Assembly (NCBI RefSeq): GCF_004118285.1
Contig: NZ_SDHY01000004.1
Coordinates: 186,001-250,000 of the forward strand
DNA: 64,000 nucleotides
Reading direction: 5' to 3'
Origin: Aquirufa rosea
GTDB taxonomy: Bacteria; Bacteroidota; Bacteroidia; Cytophagales; Spirosomataceae
Position 1 is the stretch's first letter; each line of letters begins with the position of its first letter. Made by a program: the position numbers and the translations under genes. The notes beneath the pieces are model-generated. The model searched no databases. It saw only the letters and a program-made list of their open reading frames with translations, and was not told where the DNA came from. Positions 43,469 to 52,459 of this stretch are shown here, piece by piece.

Positions 43469-44205
43469 TATTTTTTCAAATAATCGTTTCTAGAAAGGTA
43501 TTTCTCAATCAAGATATACAATAAGATGAACAAATAGCGGCTTCCCATTTCTTTAATTTTCAAATTGGATTGCCCTGCTTTTCTATTTTTCCAAGAATTA
43601 GGTAAAACTTCATATGAATAGCCTCTAATAATGGCTTTTAAAGGAAGCTCGATGGTTAGATTAAAATGTGCAGATAAAAAAGGTTTTAGCCCCTCAATGG
43701 TATTTTTTCGGTACATTTTAAAGGCATTCGTTGAATCATTATAGGGAATACCCACCAAGATTCGGATCAGGGTATTGGCCAATCGATTAATGATGTACTT
43801 GTGTTTTGGGTAGTCTTGGGTTGTTCCTCCTTTGATGAATCTGGAACCAAATACGCAGTCTAAATTTTTGGCCACCATTAATCGATAGAAGGCGATGAGG
43901 TCTTTGGGGTCATCAGATAAATCCGCCATCATGATTGCCACTATATCTCCCTGAAATCGTTCTAGTCCGTAGCGAATGGCATAACCAAATCCGTTGGGTC
44001 CTGGGTTAGTATAAAAATTTAAGGTGGGAATAGATTGTTGTAATTGTTCTAATATCGATAAGGTTTTATCCTTGGAATTGTCATTAACTACAACAATCTC
44101 ATGGTCAATTTCTTCTGATTTCAAGGCCGCATAGAGGGACTCTAAAGTCTCAATGATGGAGCCTTCTTCGTTATAGGCAGGTATGACAATGCTTAGTTTC
44201 GACAT
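43468..44205 (-). CDS. family 2 glycosyltransferase (dolichol-phosphate-mannosyltransferase-like)
   Basis: A 245-residue GT-A enzyme. It starts LSIVIPAYNEEGSIIETLESL, has the donor site VVVNDNSKDKT, then AIMMADLSDDPKDLIAFY (DxSDDP acceptor motif of the DPM type) and FGSRFIKGGTTQDYPKHK. This DPM1/ArnC-like pattern transfers a hexose from a nucleotide sugar to undecaprenyl phosphate. It lacks the long C-terminal membrane anchors, so it is a soluble/peripheral form. Four bases from the upstream epimerase and one base overlapping the GT-C candidate, it sits in a coherent surface-glycan operon. Confidence 0.88.
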   Translation of the reverse strand: MSKLSIVIPAYNEEGSIIETLESLYAALKSEEIDHEIVVVNDNSKDKTLSILEQLQQSIPTLNFYTNPGPNGFGYAIRYGLERFQGDIVAIMMADLSDDPKDLIAFYRLMVAKNLDCVFGSRFIKGGTTQDYPKHKYIINRLANTLIRILVGIPYNDSTNAFKMYRKNTIEGLKPFLSAHFNLTIELPLKAIIRGYSYEVLPNSWKNRKAGQSNLKIKEMGSRYLFILLYILIEKYLSRNDYLKK

Positions 44206-44209
44206 ACCC

Positions 44210-45274
44210 TTATGCTAAAATTGGTTGTAAGAATGCTTGATCTTGAATAAACCAGTCATGAACCTCTCTTAATAAATGTGGTACGCTGATTTCGGGCATC
44301 CATTGACTAAAGGCCGTAATTTGGCTGTTATCGGTAATGTAAATCGGCAAATCGCCGGGTCTATTTTCCGTATTTGAAGAGATAGGAATGGTATTTCCTG
44401 TAATCTCCACACATAAGTCTGTTAATTCAGCTAATGAAACACTATTTTCAAGGCCACCACCTACATTGAAAAGCTGACCATGGTGTAAATCAATATGTTG
44501 AATTTGCCAAAGGACCAATCGGAATAAGTCTTTTACATGCAACACATCTCGTATTTGTTGGCCTTTTCCTCCAAAACCAATGTAGGACAAAGACTTATTC
44601 CAAAAGTGTTTTGCCATCCAAAGAACAATGACCCCTTGGTCAATTTTACCCATTTGGTAGGGACCGCTCAACACCCCGCAGCGGTTGATAACAGTAGGAA
44701 TGCCAAAATTATGGGCAAATTCCTGGATGATGTATTCAGATGATAATTTGGTGGCGCCGTATAAGGAACGTAAACCTGCCAATGGATAATTTTCAGCAAT
44801 TCCTCGCTCACTTAAACCTACAAAAGCTTGCTGATTCGATAAAACAAAACGCTTTCCTTCTGCATGGTAATTGATGTTAGCTAGCGTGTTGTAGGGATAA
44901 ACTCGGCTAGTAGATAAAAATATGAAAGCCGCTTGATGTTTTTTAGCAAAATACAAGGTATTGATCGTACCGTTTAAATTGGTGTCTATCAAGTATTCCA
45001 ATTCTCCCGCTTGGCTACCGGCTAACACGGAGGGTTCTGCAGCCGCATCTATGACGAAATCTACTTTAGGAACCCGATCAAAGTCGGTTTTTATTCGAAC
45101 ATCGCCATGGATAAAATGAATACCTAATGGAAGTATTTTATTTAGATTTAATTCGGAACCTCTTCTAGATAAATTATCCAAACAATATACCTCACAATCA
45201 ACCAGATGTTGTTTGAAAAGGGCGGCCAAATTGGAGCCTACAAAACCACAACCACCTGTGATGAGAATTTTCAT
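44210..45274 (-). CDS. NAD-dependent sugar epimerase, CDP-paratose-2-epimerase-like (paralogue B)
   Basis: 354 residues from the ATG at 45274, which overlaps the upstream paralogue's stop in an ATGA; the frame is open further upstream but only inside that gene. Rossmann motif [24 protein letters not shown] as in TyvE, and an intact active site SLYGATK (Y172, K176). It has the usual [19 protein letters not shown] and FNVGGG blocks. TyvE-type enzymes epimerise or modify sugars bound to a nucleotide. Its closest relation in the window is the adjacent gene. Substrate unknown. Confidence 0.85.
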   Translation of the reverse strand: MKILITGGCGFVGSNLAALFKQHLVDCEVYCLDNLSRRGSELNLNKILPLGIHFIHGDVRIKTDFDRVPKVDFVIDAAAEPSVLAGSQAGELEYLIDTNLNGTINTLYFAKKHQAAFIFLSTSRVYPYNTLANINYHAEGKRFVLSNQQAFVGLSERGIAENYPLAGLRSLYGATKLSSEYIIQEFAHNFGIPTVINRCGVLSGPYQMGKIDQGVIVLWMAKHFWNKSLSYIGFGGKGQQIRDVLHVKDLFRLVLWQIQHIDLHHGQLFNVGGGLENSVSLAELTDLCVEITGNTIPISSNTENRPGDLPIYITDNSQITAFSQWMPEISVPHLLREVHDWFIQDQAFLQPILA

Positions 45275-46329
45275 TTTGCTTTGGCCTCCATGTAACGATG
45301 ATAAATATCTTGGAAAACGTCTTCTAATGATTTGGTGATATCCCAATTTGGATAGTGCGACTTCATTTTGCGTAAGTCCGAATAGTAGCAAATGTGATCC
45401 CCGATACGGTTAGTTTCATCGTATTTGTACTTCATTGGAATACCACTAATCTTAGAAATCAAATCAAATGCTTCTAGAATGGATACCGAATTGGCTTTTC
45501 CTCCACCGATATTGTAAACTTCTGCCACTCTAGGTGCTTTGATAAATTCCTCGATGAAGCGTGCAACATCATATGAATGGATATTATCTCGCACCTGCTT
45601 GCCCTTGTAGCCAAATACCGTGTACTCTTTTTGCTCTAAATTACATTTGATGAGATAACTCAAAAATCCATGTAATTCAACGCCTGCGTGATTGGGACCT
45701 GTTAAACATCCGCCTCGCAAACATGCAGTGGGCATATTGAAATAGCGGCCATATTCTTGAACGGAGATATCGGCAGACACTTTGGATGCTCCAAATAAGG
45801 AATGCTTTGATTGGTCGATGCTAAAGTTTTCAGCGATACCATGTTCGTAAGTGGTATCATCGTAGTCATAGCGTGTTTCCAATTCTTTCATTTTGATGAA
45901 ATTGGGAGCATCGCCATACACTTTATTGGTTGATAAATGAACAAAAGGAACAGCAGTACTGAACCTGCGAAGTGATTCTAATAAATTAAAAGTACCGACT
46001 GCATTGGTATCAAAATCTTCAAAAGGGATGGATGCAGCTCGGTCATGACTTGGCTGAGCAGCAGTATGGACAATAGCGTCAGGACCTATGCTGGGAATTA
46101 AATTCAGTACCGCTTGACGGTCACGAATGTCTATGGTATGATGTTGGTAGGACTCTCCAAATTTGGCTAAGCGATCCTGATTCGTTGAGTTATCTCCTTG
46201 TGAACCAAAAAAAACGGCCCTCTGATTATTGTCTATTCCGTGCACTTCCCAGCCCTTTTCTAAGAAAAATTCGCTCACTTCTGAACCAATCAATCCTAGG
46301 GAACCGGTAACCATTAATTTTTTTGACAT
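45271..46329 (-). CDS. NAD-dependent epimerase/dehydratase, CDP-paratose-2-epimerase-like (paralogue A, Tyr-to-Phe)
   Basis: A 352-residue extended SDR with [22 protein letters not shown], and the TyvE-like [14 protein letters not shown] and [12 protein letters not shown] blocks. The catalytic YxxxK reads LFGASK: position 179 is Phe (codon TTT at 45793-45795) with K183 kept. The neighbouring paralogue retains the Tyr. F-type members may be a regular subfamily and may act without ordinary Tyr base catalysis, or partner with paralogue B; both are inference. First gene of the minus-strand glycan operon, with a TAATTTTG element 31 bases upstream. Confidence 0.85.
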   Translation of the reverse strand: MSKKLMVTGSLGLIGSEVSEFFLEKGWEVHGIDNNQRAVFFGSQGDNSTNQDRLAKFGESYQHHTIDIRDRQAVLNLIPSIGPDAIVHTAAQPSHDRAASIPFEDFDTNAVGTFNLLESLRRFSTAVPFVHLSTNKVYGDAPNFIKMKELETRYDYDDTTYEHGIAENFSIDQSKHSLFGASKVSADISVQEYGRYFNMPTACLRGGCLTGPNHAGVELHGFLSYLIKCNLEQKEYTVFGYKGKQVRDNIHSYDVARFIEEFIKAPRVAEVYNIGGGKANSVSILEAFDLISKISGIPMKYKYDETNRIGDHICYYSDLRKMKSHYPNWDITKSLEDVFQDIYHRYMEAKAK

Positions 46330-46359
46330 GTAGCTTGCTTAATTTGATTGAATCGGGGG

Positions 46360-46367
46360 CAAAATTA
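46360..46367 (-). promoter_or_regulatory. candidate -7 element (TAATTTTG) of the epimerase/glycosyltransferase operon
   Basis: On the minus strand TAATTTTG fits TAnnTTTG and lies 30 bases before the first epimerase ATG. The possible -33 TTG sites are at 12 or 28 bases, neither ideal. Confidence 0.4.
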
Positions 46368-46488
46368 TCGTTTTATTTTCAATTATAGAAATAGACAAGG
46401 GATTTTTAACTTTTTAGTACTCAGCTATAAATGAGAATCTTTCAGTAAAAACGCTGAATTGTTTTTTATTATTTAGACGATTGGCTAA

Positions 46489-47199
46489 TTATTTAAAATA
46501 ATGCATTAGTTCAGATGCAATGAGACCATGTCCTATTTCGTTTGGGTGGTTGACTTGCGACATTAAGTTTTGAATGGCGGTTCCTTCTTTCACTTGCTGC
46601 CGAAAAATTGCGTAACTATCCACAAAACCAATTTGATGTTCTTGAGCTAATTTTTTTACCTGATCGCCATGTTGGTTTAATACGGAGTTGGTATCTAATA
46701 TGTCAATTCGCTGATCTGGACTTGCACTTAAAAGAATCACTTTAATCCCCTGGGCTATGGCTGATTTGATCATTTTTTCCCAAGCTATTTTCGCTCTTTC
46801 TAAACCGATCCCTCGGTCGTTTAATACATAATCAATAAATAGGACATCTGGCCGATGTACCAATACCTCTTTTTCGAAACGGTTGGCACCTTTCTCTGCA
46901 TTTTCACCACCAATGGCCGTGTTGATGACATTGATGACAGCCAGTGGATATTGCTCTTTCAAATTTTTAAGTAAAAGGTAAGGATAAGCACCTAGCGTAT
47001 TCACGGTCGGAGTTTTAAAATATCCTGCCGGCACGGAGTGGCCATGAAATACCAGGTTTATTTGTCGGTTTTTAGGCCATTCCTTCTGCAATTCTGCTTT
47101 GATTCCTTCCAAATAATTGGATGAATTTGCTTGGCTTTTGACGCTTAAGCTAATAATGAGAAAGCTTAAGAGCCATCCGAATGATTGTATGGTTTTCAT
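46489..47199 (-). CDS. secreted SGNH/GDSL-family hydrolase
   Basis: A 236-residue protein with a signal peptide (QSFGWLLSFLIISLSVKSQA). The SGNH nucleophile block is FHGHSVPAGYF (G-H-S), the Gly block lies in INTAIGGENAEKGANRF, the Asn block is IDYVLNDRGIG and the catalytic His block is VNHPNEIGHGLIA. These lipase/esterase-like hydrolases commonly deacetylate or de-esterify sugars. The 159-base gap before the epimerase gene holds no other gene. It lies downstream of the Dabb gene terminator and is probably transcribed on its own. Substrate not predictable. Confidence 0.85.
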   Translation of the reverse strand: MKTIQSFGWLLSFLIISLSVKSQANSSNYLEGIKAELQKEWPKNRQINLVFHGHSVPAGYFKTPTVNTLGAYPYLLLKNLKEQYPLAVINVINTAIGGENAEKGANRFEKEVLVHRPDVLFIDYVLNDRGIGLERAKIAWEKMIKSAIAQGIKVILLSASPDQRIDILDTNSVLNQHGDQVKKLAQEHQIGFVDSYAIFRQQVKEGTAIQNLMSQVNHPNEIGHGLIASELMHYFK

Positions 47200-47211
47200 G
47201 ATAAGGTTTAG

Positions 47212-47234
47212 AAAAAGAGCCCAATGAAGGGCTC
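47212..47234 (-). terminator. Rho-independent terminator after the Dabb-domain gene
   Basis: On the minus strand GAGCCC / GGGCTC forms a 6-bp stem with a 6-base loop, followed by five T. It lies 22 bases after the Dabb stop. Confidence 0.75.
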
Positions 47235-47256
47235 AAAATAGATTTCTGATTTGTTT

Positions 47257-47574
47257 TTACACGTCTTGCGCGTCAAAAACCACTACTTTTCTCCATAAAT
47301 GAGCATAGTTTTTGACAAAATCTTGGTGAATTGGATGGTCTTGATAAACTTTTTGATCTACTTCATTTTCAAAGAACATGAGCTCGGACACATCCCAAGA
47401 TGTATCTACCACCTCTCTTTTTTCCGTAGAGGCAATTACTCCAATGTGTAGTTTTTTAATGACTTCAATGCCTTTGAGCGTGCTTAATCCCTCAATTAAT
47501 TTATTTCTATCTTCTACTGAAGATGGATTATTTAACCAGAAGAAAACGTGATGTAATAGATATTTTTTTTCCAT
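47257..47574 (-). CDS. Dabb (stress-responsive alpha/beta barrel) domain protein
   Basis: A 105-residue single-domain dimeric alpha/beta-barrel protein. It begins with the Dabb pattern LLHHVFFWLNNPSSVEDRNKLIEGL, has a central EVIKKLHIGVIAST segment and ends SELMFFENEVDQKVYQDHPIHQDFV. The Dabb fold is shared by a range of proteins with mostly unknown roles (stress-response, small-molecule binding or cyclase). Length is normal. No partner enzyme lies next to it. Confidence 0.85.
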   Translation of the reverse strand: MEKKYLLHHVFFWLNNPSSVEDRNKLIEGLSTLKGIEVIKKLHIGVIASTEKREVVDTSWDVSELMFFENEVDQKVYQDHPIHQDFVKNYAHLWRKVVVFDAQDV

Positions 47575-47690
47575 GTGTGTAGGTAACGTTTTATAATTAA
47601 TTCAGGCTAAACTACATCAAAAAGAGGAAAAGCTTGGTAATAAATTGAAAATTTAAAACCTCCAGAAATTATTTTCTTCCAAGCATAGAC

Positions 47691-48068
47691 CTAAATTTCT
47701 TCATTTCTAAATTTACTTTTACCTATCCAGCCTAAATGGGTGTGCTCAAAACTTTCAAGCTTTAACCCATATCCAATGATTCGATCAAAGGTACTGTGGC
47801 ACATAAAAATGATGCCAATTTGAAGCAATAGGGATTGATCTGAATAAAAACCCCATAATATTGCTAAAGCAATTAAGCCTTGATGATGGCATAAATTATA
47901 TGCCTGAAGAGCTAGCTTTTTGGATATGATGATGGCTAAAAAGGATAAATCAGGAGCTAGAATAAGCCAAGCAAATGTCCCCCATTGATTCGGAAAAAAT
48001 TGGAAATATGCCCAAAGGCTCAGGCAAAATAATCCGAGGGATTCTAATTTTAATATATTTCTCATCAC
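47691..48068 (-). CDS. DUF4260-family membrane protein
   Basis: A 125-residue protein with three or four hydrophobic helices and the DUF4260 hallmark ending EHTHLGWIGK, together with LICHHQGLIALAI-like histidines (CHHQ) and FMCHSTFDRIIGYGLKLES. This is a conserved small inner-membrane protein family of unknown role. No signal peptide. About 190 bases separate it from the divergent GH31 gene. That gap holds a short open frame on the same strand but no convincing gene. Confidence 0.85.
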   Translation of the reverse strand: MMRNILKLESLGLFCLSLWAYFQFFPNQWGTFAWLILAPDLSFLAIIISKKLALQAYNLCHHQGLIALAILWGFYSDQSLLLQIGIIFMCHSTFDRIIGYGLKLESFEHTHLGWIGKSKFRNEEI

Positions 48069-48255
48069 AGGAATTTTGGTCGAAATAAGTGGAATGCAAG
48101 GACATAATTCCTAAAAATAGGATAAAAGGTTTAATTCCAGCAATGGCAGCATTTCGTCCTTGTTTGAGCAATTGGAAATTTTCTATTCCCTGACTTACAG
48201 ATATTTGTACTTCCATGAATAAATAGACATATTTGAGTTTCTAAGCCTTCGATAC

Positions 48256-50406
48256 ATGCCCCTCAAAAAGAAATTTTTAACTGCCTTATTTCTACTTTTT
48301 CTTAGCTCGGTTCATGCACAAAAATCCCAAGTTTGGAAGGAAGTCCAAGCAGGAGTTTGGAAGACACAAATTGGGAATCTCCGACACATTAGTTTGCTTC
48401 AAGCCGCAGGAGCTAAATCCCTCCCAGAGGGCTTAAAATCTTTACCTCAGACGGGTTTCCCTCTACCTAAAGATGAGATTAAATTCAAGATTATAGATAA
48501 GAAAATATACCTGAGTTTTCCTTTGGCTTCCGATGAGCAAATCTTTGGATTGGGACTGAATTTTCAGACGGTCAATCAACGAGGTAGAATTATGAATTTG
48601 CATGTGGACCACTACGGCGGAAAAGACAATGGCCGCACGCATGCCCCTGTTCCATTTTATGTTTCTTCTCGAGGATATGGTGTGCTGATTGATGCCTCCG
48701 CCTACATGACCGTTTATGTGGGTTCCAATGTCCGATCCGATTCAAAAAATAGACCTCCCATTCAGGACCGAAATACGGATAAAAACTGGGATTCTCAACC
48801 TCCATCTGATGCCCTAGAAGTCTTAATTCCTGCTGATGGTGCGAGTATTTATGTTTTTGCCGGGCCCAGTCCCATGCAAGCGGTACAGCGGTATAATTTA
48901 TTCAATGGTGGGGGATATTTACCTCCCAAATGGGGTCTAGGATTTACGCAGCGAGTTCCCACTTTGTTCAGCCAAGATGATATCATAAAGGAAGCTAAGA
49001 GTTTCGAAGACCACCAATTCCCACTGGATTTTATCGGTGTAGAGCCGGGTTGGCACAGTGCCTCTTATCCTTGCACCTTTGAGTGGGACCCAACTCGTTT
49101 TCCAAGGCCTAAAGCATTTTTAGATACCTTATCTCGCATGGGAATTTCTGCCAATCTTTGGCTGAATCCATATGTTTCACCTAAATCCTCTTTATTTGCG
49201 CCCATCAAAAAATATACAGGTTCTCACCTAGTTTGGAATGGAATCGTTCCGGATTTTACCTTGCCTCAAGCCAGAAAATTGATGAGGGATCATTTTGTAA
49301 AGCACCATTTGGATATAGGTGTAGGAGGATATAAAATTGATGAAGTAGATGGTTATGATTTTTGGATTTGGCCCGATGTGGCCACGTTTCCCTCCGGAAC
49401 AAGTGCTGAACAAATGCGCCAGATCTATGGATTGATGGTTCAGGAAATGACCGCTTCATGGTTTAAAGAAAAAAATAAAAGAACCTATGGATTAATTCGA
49501 GCCTCTAATGCAGGAGCTAGTCATTTACCTTATGTGATATATAATGATTATTACAGTCACAAAGATTTTATCACGGCTTTAGTTAATTCTAGTTTCATTG
49601 GGGTGCTATGGACACCTGAAGTTCGTGCATCTAAATCGGCTGAGGAGTGGGTTCGCCGCATGCAGTCGGTTTGTTTTTCACCCATGGCTATGCTGAATGC
49701 CTGGGCAGATGGAACCAAACCTTGGACCTTCCCTGAAGTGGCTCAGGCAGTAAATGACGTGGCCAATTTAAGGATGCAATTGCTTCCATATCTCTACACC
49801 ACTTTTGCGCAGTATCGTTTTGAAGGGAAACCTCCTTTTAGATCCATGAATTTAGTGGATGGCTTTGCCTTTAAGCCCAAGGGAGAAAAAGGGAAAGTAG
49901 ATGCCACCGAGAACCCCTATGGAATGAGTATTAAAAATGACATCAAAGATCAGTACATGATGGGTGACTTTATTTTAGTGGCACCTATGTTTGCCGGGGA
50001 GAAAAGTCGGGAGGTCTATTTACCTGAGGGCAAATGGTATGATTTTTATACAGGGAAATTAGTCGGGGAAAATCAAAAAATTCAAATCACTCCAAGCCTC
50101 GACAAGATTCCCTTATTCGTCAAAGATGGGGCAATTATTCCTATGGTGCCTGTACACCGACAAGCCCCTAAAGACGGACAGCATTATCCTTTGGAAGTTC
50201 GACATTATGGTCAGAAAGCCTCAACTTGGAAAATGTATGATGATGATGGCCGCACATTTGATTTTGAGAAAGGGGCTTATACGTGGACAGAATTGGGAGT
50301 TCGACGTGGGGAAAATGGACAATTAGAAGGCCGGCCTAAGCAAGTTTCTCCCAAAGCCAACTTTGGCTATATGCCAGAGATACAGTGGAGTTTTATGACT
50401 AAATAA
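48256..50406 (+). CDS. secreted glycoside hydrolase family 31 enzyme
   Basis: A 716-residue protein with a signal peptide (FLTALFLLFLSSVHAQ). The N-terminal galactose-mutarotase-like domain leads into a GH31 barrel. The catalytic nucleophile region is GVGGYKIDEVDGYDFW (in place of the usual WxDMNE), with upstream LDFIGVEPGWHSASYPCTFEWD. The C-terminal half has the GH31 DUF5110-like beta domain (REVYLPEGKWYDFYTG). GH31 includes alpha-glucosidases, alpha-xylosidases and others; the substrate is not deducible. Ten bases upstream of a PIG-L deacetylase gene, so the pair may act on one glycan. Confidence 0.9.
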   Translation: MPLKKKFLTALFLLFLSSVHAQKSQVWKEVQAGVWKTQIGNLRHISLLQAAGAKSLPEGLKSLPQTGFPLPKDEIKFKIIDKKIYLSFPLASDEQIFGLGLNFQTVNQRGRIMNLHVDHYGGKDNGRTHAPVPFYVSSRGYGVLIDASAYMTVYVGSNVRSDSKNRPPIQDRNTDKNWDSQPPSDALEVLIPADGASIYVFAGPSPMQAVQRYNLFNGGGYLPPKWGLGFTQRVPTLFSQDDIIKEAKSFEDHQFPLDFIGVEPGWHSASYPCTFEWDPTRFPRPKAFLDTLSRMGISANLWLNPYVSPKSSLFAPIKKYTGSHLVWNGIVPDFTLPQARKLMRDHFVKHHLDIGVGGYKIDEVDGYDFWIWPDVATFPSGTSAEQMRQIYGLMVQEMTASWFKEKNKRTYGLIRASNAGASHLPYVIYNDYYSHKDFITALVNSSFIGVLWTPEVRASKSAEEWVRRMQSVCFSPMAMLNAWADGTKPWTFPEVAQAVNDVANLRMQLLPYLYTTFAQYRFEGKPPFRSMNLVDGFAFKPKGEKGKVDATENPYGMSIKNDIKDQYMMGDFILVAPMFAGEKSREVYLPEGKWYDFYTGKLVGENQKIQITPSLDKIPLFVKDGAIIPMVPVHRQAPKDGQHYPLEVRHYGQKASTWKMYDDDGRTFDFEKGAYTWTELGVRRGENGQLEGRPKQVSPKANFGYMPEIQWSFMTK

Positions 50407-50416
50407 ACGATACACT

Positions 50417-51295
50417 ATGAAAAAAAGATTTTTATGGATTGCCATGATGGCATTTACTCTTGTTTTTAATTTGAAGGCACAAGACCGTCCTTTACAAATC
50501 ATTATGATTGGTGCTCATCCAGATGATTGTGACATCAAAAGTGGTGGAACAGCAGCCTTGTTTGTAGCCATGGGCCATAAAGTAAAATTTGTTTCTGTCA
50601 CCAATGGAGATGCTGGGCATCAATCAGAGGGAGGAGGTATGTTGGCCAAAAGAAGAATTGCCGAAACGCAGGAGGTGGCTCGGAGATTGGGAGTTGCTTA
50701 TGATGTGTTAGACAATCACGATGGAGAGCTATTACCCACTTTAGAAATTCGATTGCAAATTATTCGAAAAATTAGGGAATGGAAGGCAGATGTGGTGATT
50801 GCCCCACGATCCAATGATTATCACCCGGATCATCGTTATACGGGAGTTTTGGTTCAGGATGCAGCTTTTATGGTAGGTGTACCTAATGTGGCTCCAGATG
50901 TTGAACCTTTAAGAAAGAATCCTGTATTCTTGTATTTCCAAGACAATTTTAAAAAGCCCAATCCATTTCAGCCAGATATAGCGGTAGACATTACCCCAGT
51001 AATTGATAAAAAATTGGCAGGCTTAGATGCTCATCAATCTCAATTCTATGAGTGGTTACCTTGGATTGGAAATTATGAAAGTGAAGTTCCGAAAGATCCT
51101 TCCAAGCACAAGGAGTATTTATTAGCTAAACGAGTTCAGCAACCAAATCCTGAGGTAAGAAAAACCTTAGAAAAATGGTATGGTAAATCTAGAGCAGATC
51201 AGATTAAATATGCGGAGGCATTTGAAATATGTGAATATGGATCTCAACCAACAGAGCAAGATATTCGTCGACTGTTTCCTATGTTAGGGAAATAA
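50417..51295 (+). CDS. secreted PIG-L-family N-acetylglucosamine-type deacetylase
   Basis: A 292-residue PIG-L/LmbE enzyme with a signal peptide (WIAMMAFTLVFNLKAQ). The zinc-binding AHPDD motif is present in IMIGAHPDDCDIKSGG, and the second zinc histidine lies in RSNDYHPDHRYTGVLV. PIG-L proteins deacetylate GlcNAc-containing molecules (GlcNAc-PI, mycothiol and bacillithiol precursors, other glycans). Being exported and next to a GH31 enzyme, it more likely works on a sugar outside the cytoplasm than on bacillithiol. It is followed by a terminator. Confidence 0.9.
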   Translation: MKKRFLWIAMMAFTLVFNLKAQDRPLQIIMIGAHPDDCDIKSGGTAALFVAMGHKVKFVSVTNGDAGHQSEGGGMLAKRRIAETQEVARRLGVAYDVLDNHDGELLPTLEIRLQIIRKIREWKADVVIAPRSNDYHPDHRYTGVLVQDAAFMVGVPNVAPDVEPLRKNPVFLYFQDNFKKPNPFQPDIAVDITPVIDKKLAGLDAHQSQFYEWLPWIGNYESEVPKDPSKHKEYLLAKRVQQPNPEVRKTLEKWYGKSRADQIKYAEAFEICEYGSQPTEQDIRRLFPMLGK

Positions 51296-51302
51296 TAAAT
51301 AG

Positions 51303-51344
51303 GGGGTCTGAGAATTACTTAAATAAAAAGACCCCATATTTTTT
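51303..51344 (+). terminator. probable terminator after the PIG-L gene (overlaps the end of the convergent CBM9 gene)
   Basis: GGGGTCT (51303-51309) pairs with AGACCCC (51329-51335) followed by a T-run. The stop codon of the convergent CBM9-like gene is in the loop. Confidence 0.55.
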
Positions 51345-52001
51345 ATAGTCGTGAAAGGTTCCAGGCAAGGGTGACCAAGACCATTTTGCCATTTTTCCGG
51401 TATCATAATCCAGTCGACAAAAATTACCTTTCCAAGTCATTCCGGGTTTAGCGGGCACATTTTCAAGTGGTGTTAAAAGTGTGAAAGGAATGAATATTTC
51501 AGCAGACCAAGAACCAGGAGTTCCTACATTATGGTTCAGCGATACCTTCTTTTGTACTTTTCTGTCTCCTTCATAATGCCAAGGTAACCAACCGAAAAAT
51601 TTATTCTGAAAATTGGGAACCATCAGGACTAATTCTTTTCCTAAAGGATTGATTTCATACTCGAAATAGACGGGGGCCGCTGGATTTGTATGAAAAAATA
51701 CTTCGAAGACATCTGCTTGATATAAATCTTCAAAATCATTCTGAAAGGTAGTTGTCACTTTCTGATCTTTTCCTTCCAAATACACATACATTCCTCTGTC
51801 GGAATACAAGATTTTGAATCGACTGTCCAAACCTTTCGCCAGTTCATTGCGAGCAGGTAAGGCATACCATGGACTTTTTTGCCAAGCCGTATGTGTTGCT
51901 TGTCCATCGATGGGGAAATCTGCTACGTAATGAACCAACAGGGTGTCTTGAGCAGACAAGGAAGCAGAAAGGAGGAGCAATAGAAACAAATAGTATTTCA
52001 T
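51315..52001 (-). CDS. secreted CBM9-like (family 9 carbohydrate-binding) protein
   Basis: A 228-residue exported protein (signal peptide YLFLLLLLSASLSA). The remaining beta-sandwich resembles the CBM9 / DOMON-like fold of Bacteroidota proteins: HYVADFPIDGQATHTAWQKS at the start, YSDRGMYVYLEGKDQ, VFEVFFHTNPAAPVYFEYEINPLG (the sugar-binding DxFEVF strand) and SAEIFIPFTLLTPLENVP. Such proteins bind sugars or cell-surface glycans. It ends in the loop of a terminator shared with the PIG-L gene and is translationally coupled to the DUF2834 gene upstream. Confidence 0.8.
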   Translation of the reverse strand: MKYYLFLLLLLSASLSAQDTLLVHYVADFPIDGQATHTAWQKSPWYALPARNELAKGLDSRFKILYSDRGMYVYLEGKDQKVTTTFQNDFEDLYQADVFEVFFHTNPAAPVYFEYEINPLGKELVLMVPNFQNKFFGWLPWHYEGDRKVQKKVSLNHNVGTPGSWSAEIFIPFTLLTPLENVPAKPGMTWKGNFCRLDYDTGKMAKWSWSPLPGTFHDYKKYGVFLFK

Positions 52002-52348
52002 TGGGCCAGAGGATGGTTAATTATTTTATGTCTGAAAAATAAGAACAAAGGGAAAGCAAAGGCATAGCCGATAAGAAAGGTTAAGACAATGAAAATCCAC
52101 CATTTTTTCATTTGTAATCGATACCCTTCTACTACCATAAAAATGGAACCCGCGGTGGTACCTGTCCAAAAATCAAATGTGATACTTTTAGCGTAATAGC
52201 TAGTCCATGTACTCTGAATAAATTGATTGACATCAAAATGCCCTTGCTGTTCTTGCATTCCTAACCATACAAAATAAAAGGTCAGCGAACCTCCCACTAC
52301 AGACAGTAGCAGATAAAAATAGGCAATATTCATAGAAGAGGTTTTCAT
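51998..52348 (-). CDS. DUF2834-family membrane protein
   Basis: A 116-residue protein with three hydrophobic helices (about 8-28, 62-78, 82-105) in the DUF2834 arrangement: LLLSVVGGSLTFYFVWLGM, a loop with FIQSTWTSYYAKSITFD, and KKWWIFIVLTFLIGYAFAFPLFLF. Function unknown. Its stop overlaps the start of the CBM9-like gene in an ATGA. The 111-base gap upstream, before the divergent FrnE-like gene, shows no further gene. Confidence 0.78.
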   Translation of the reverse strand: MKTSSMNIAYFYLLLSVVGGSLTFYFVWLGMQEQQGHFDVNQFIQSTWTSYYAKSITFDFWTGTTAGSIFMVVEGYRLQMKKWWIFIVLTFLIGYAFAFPLFLFFRHKIINHPLAQ

Positions 52349-52459
52349 AGGTTTGATTGGGAATTAATGGGTCTAATTTGACTGGCTTAAGTTAGTTAAT
52401 TATTTGAATCGGAACTTTTTATCGGGTAAATAAGGTTCTCAAGTTCTAATATACACAAT

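Noticed and set aside
45275-45391. 39-codon extension of the second epimerase
   Set aside because: The extension is inside the upstream paralogue; the Rossmann motif starts right at the ATG at 45274.
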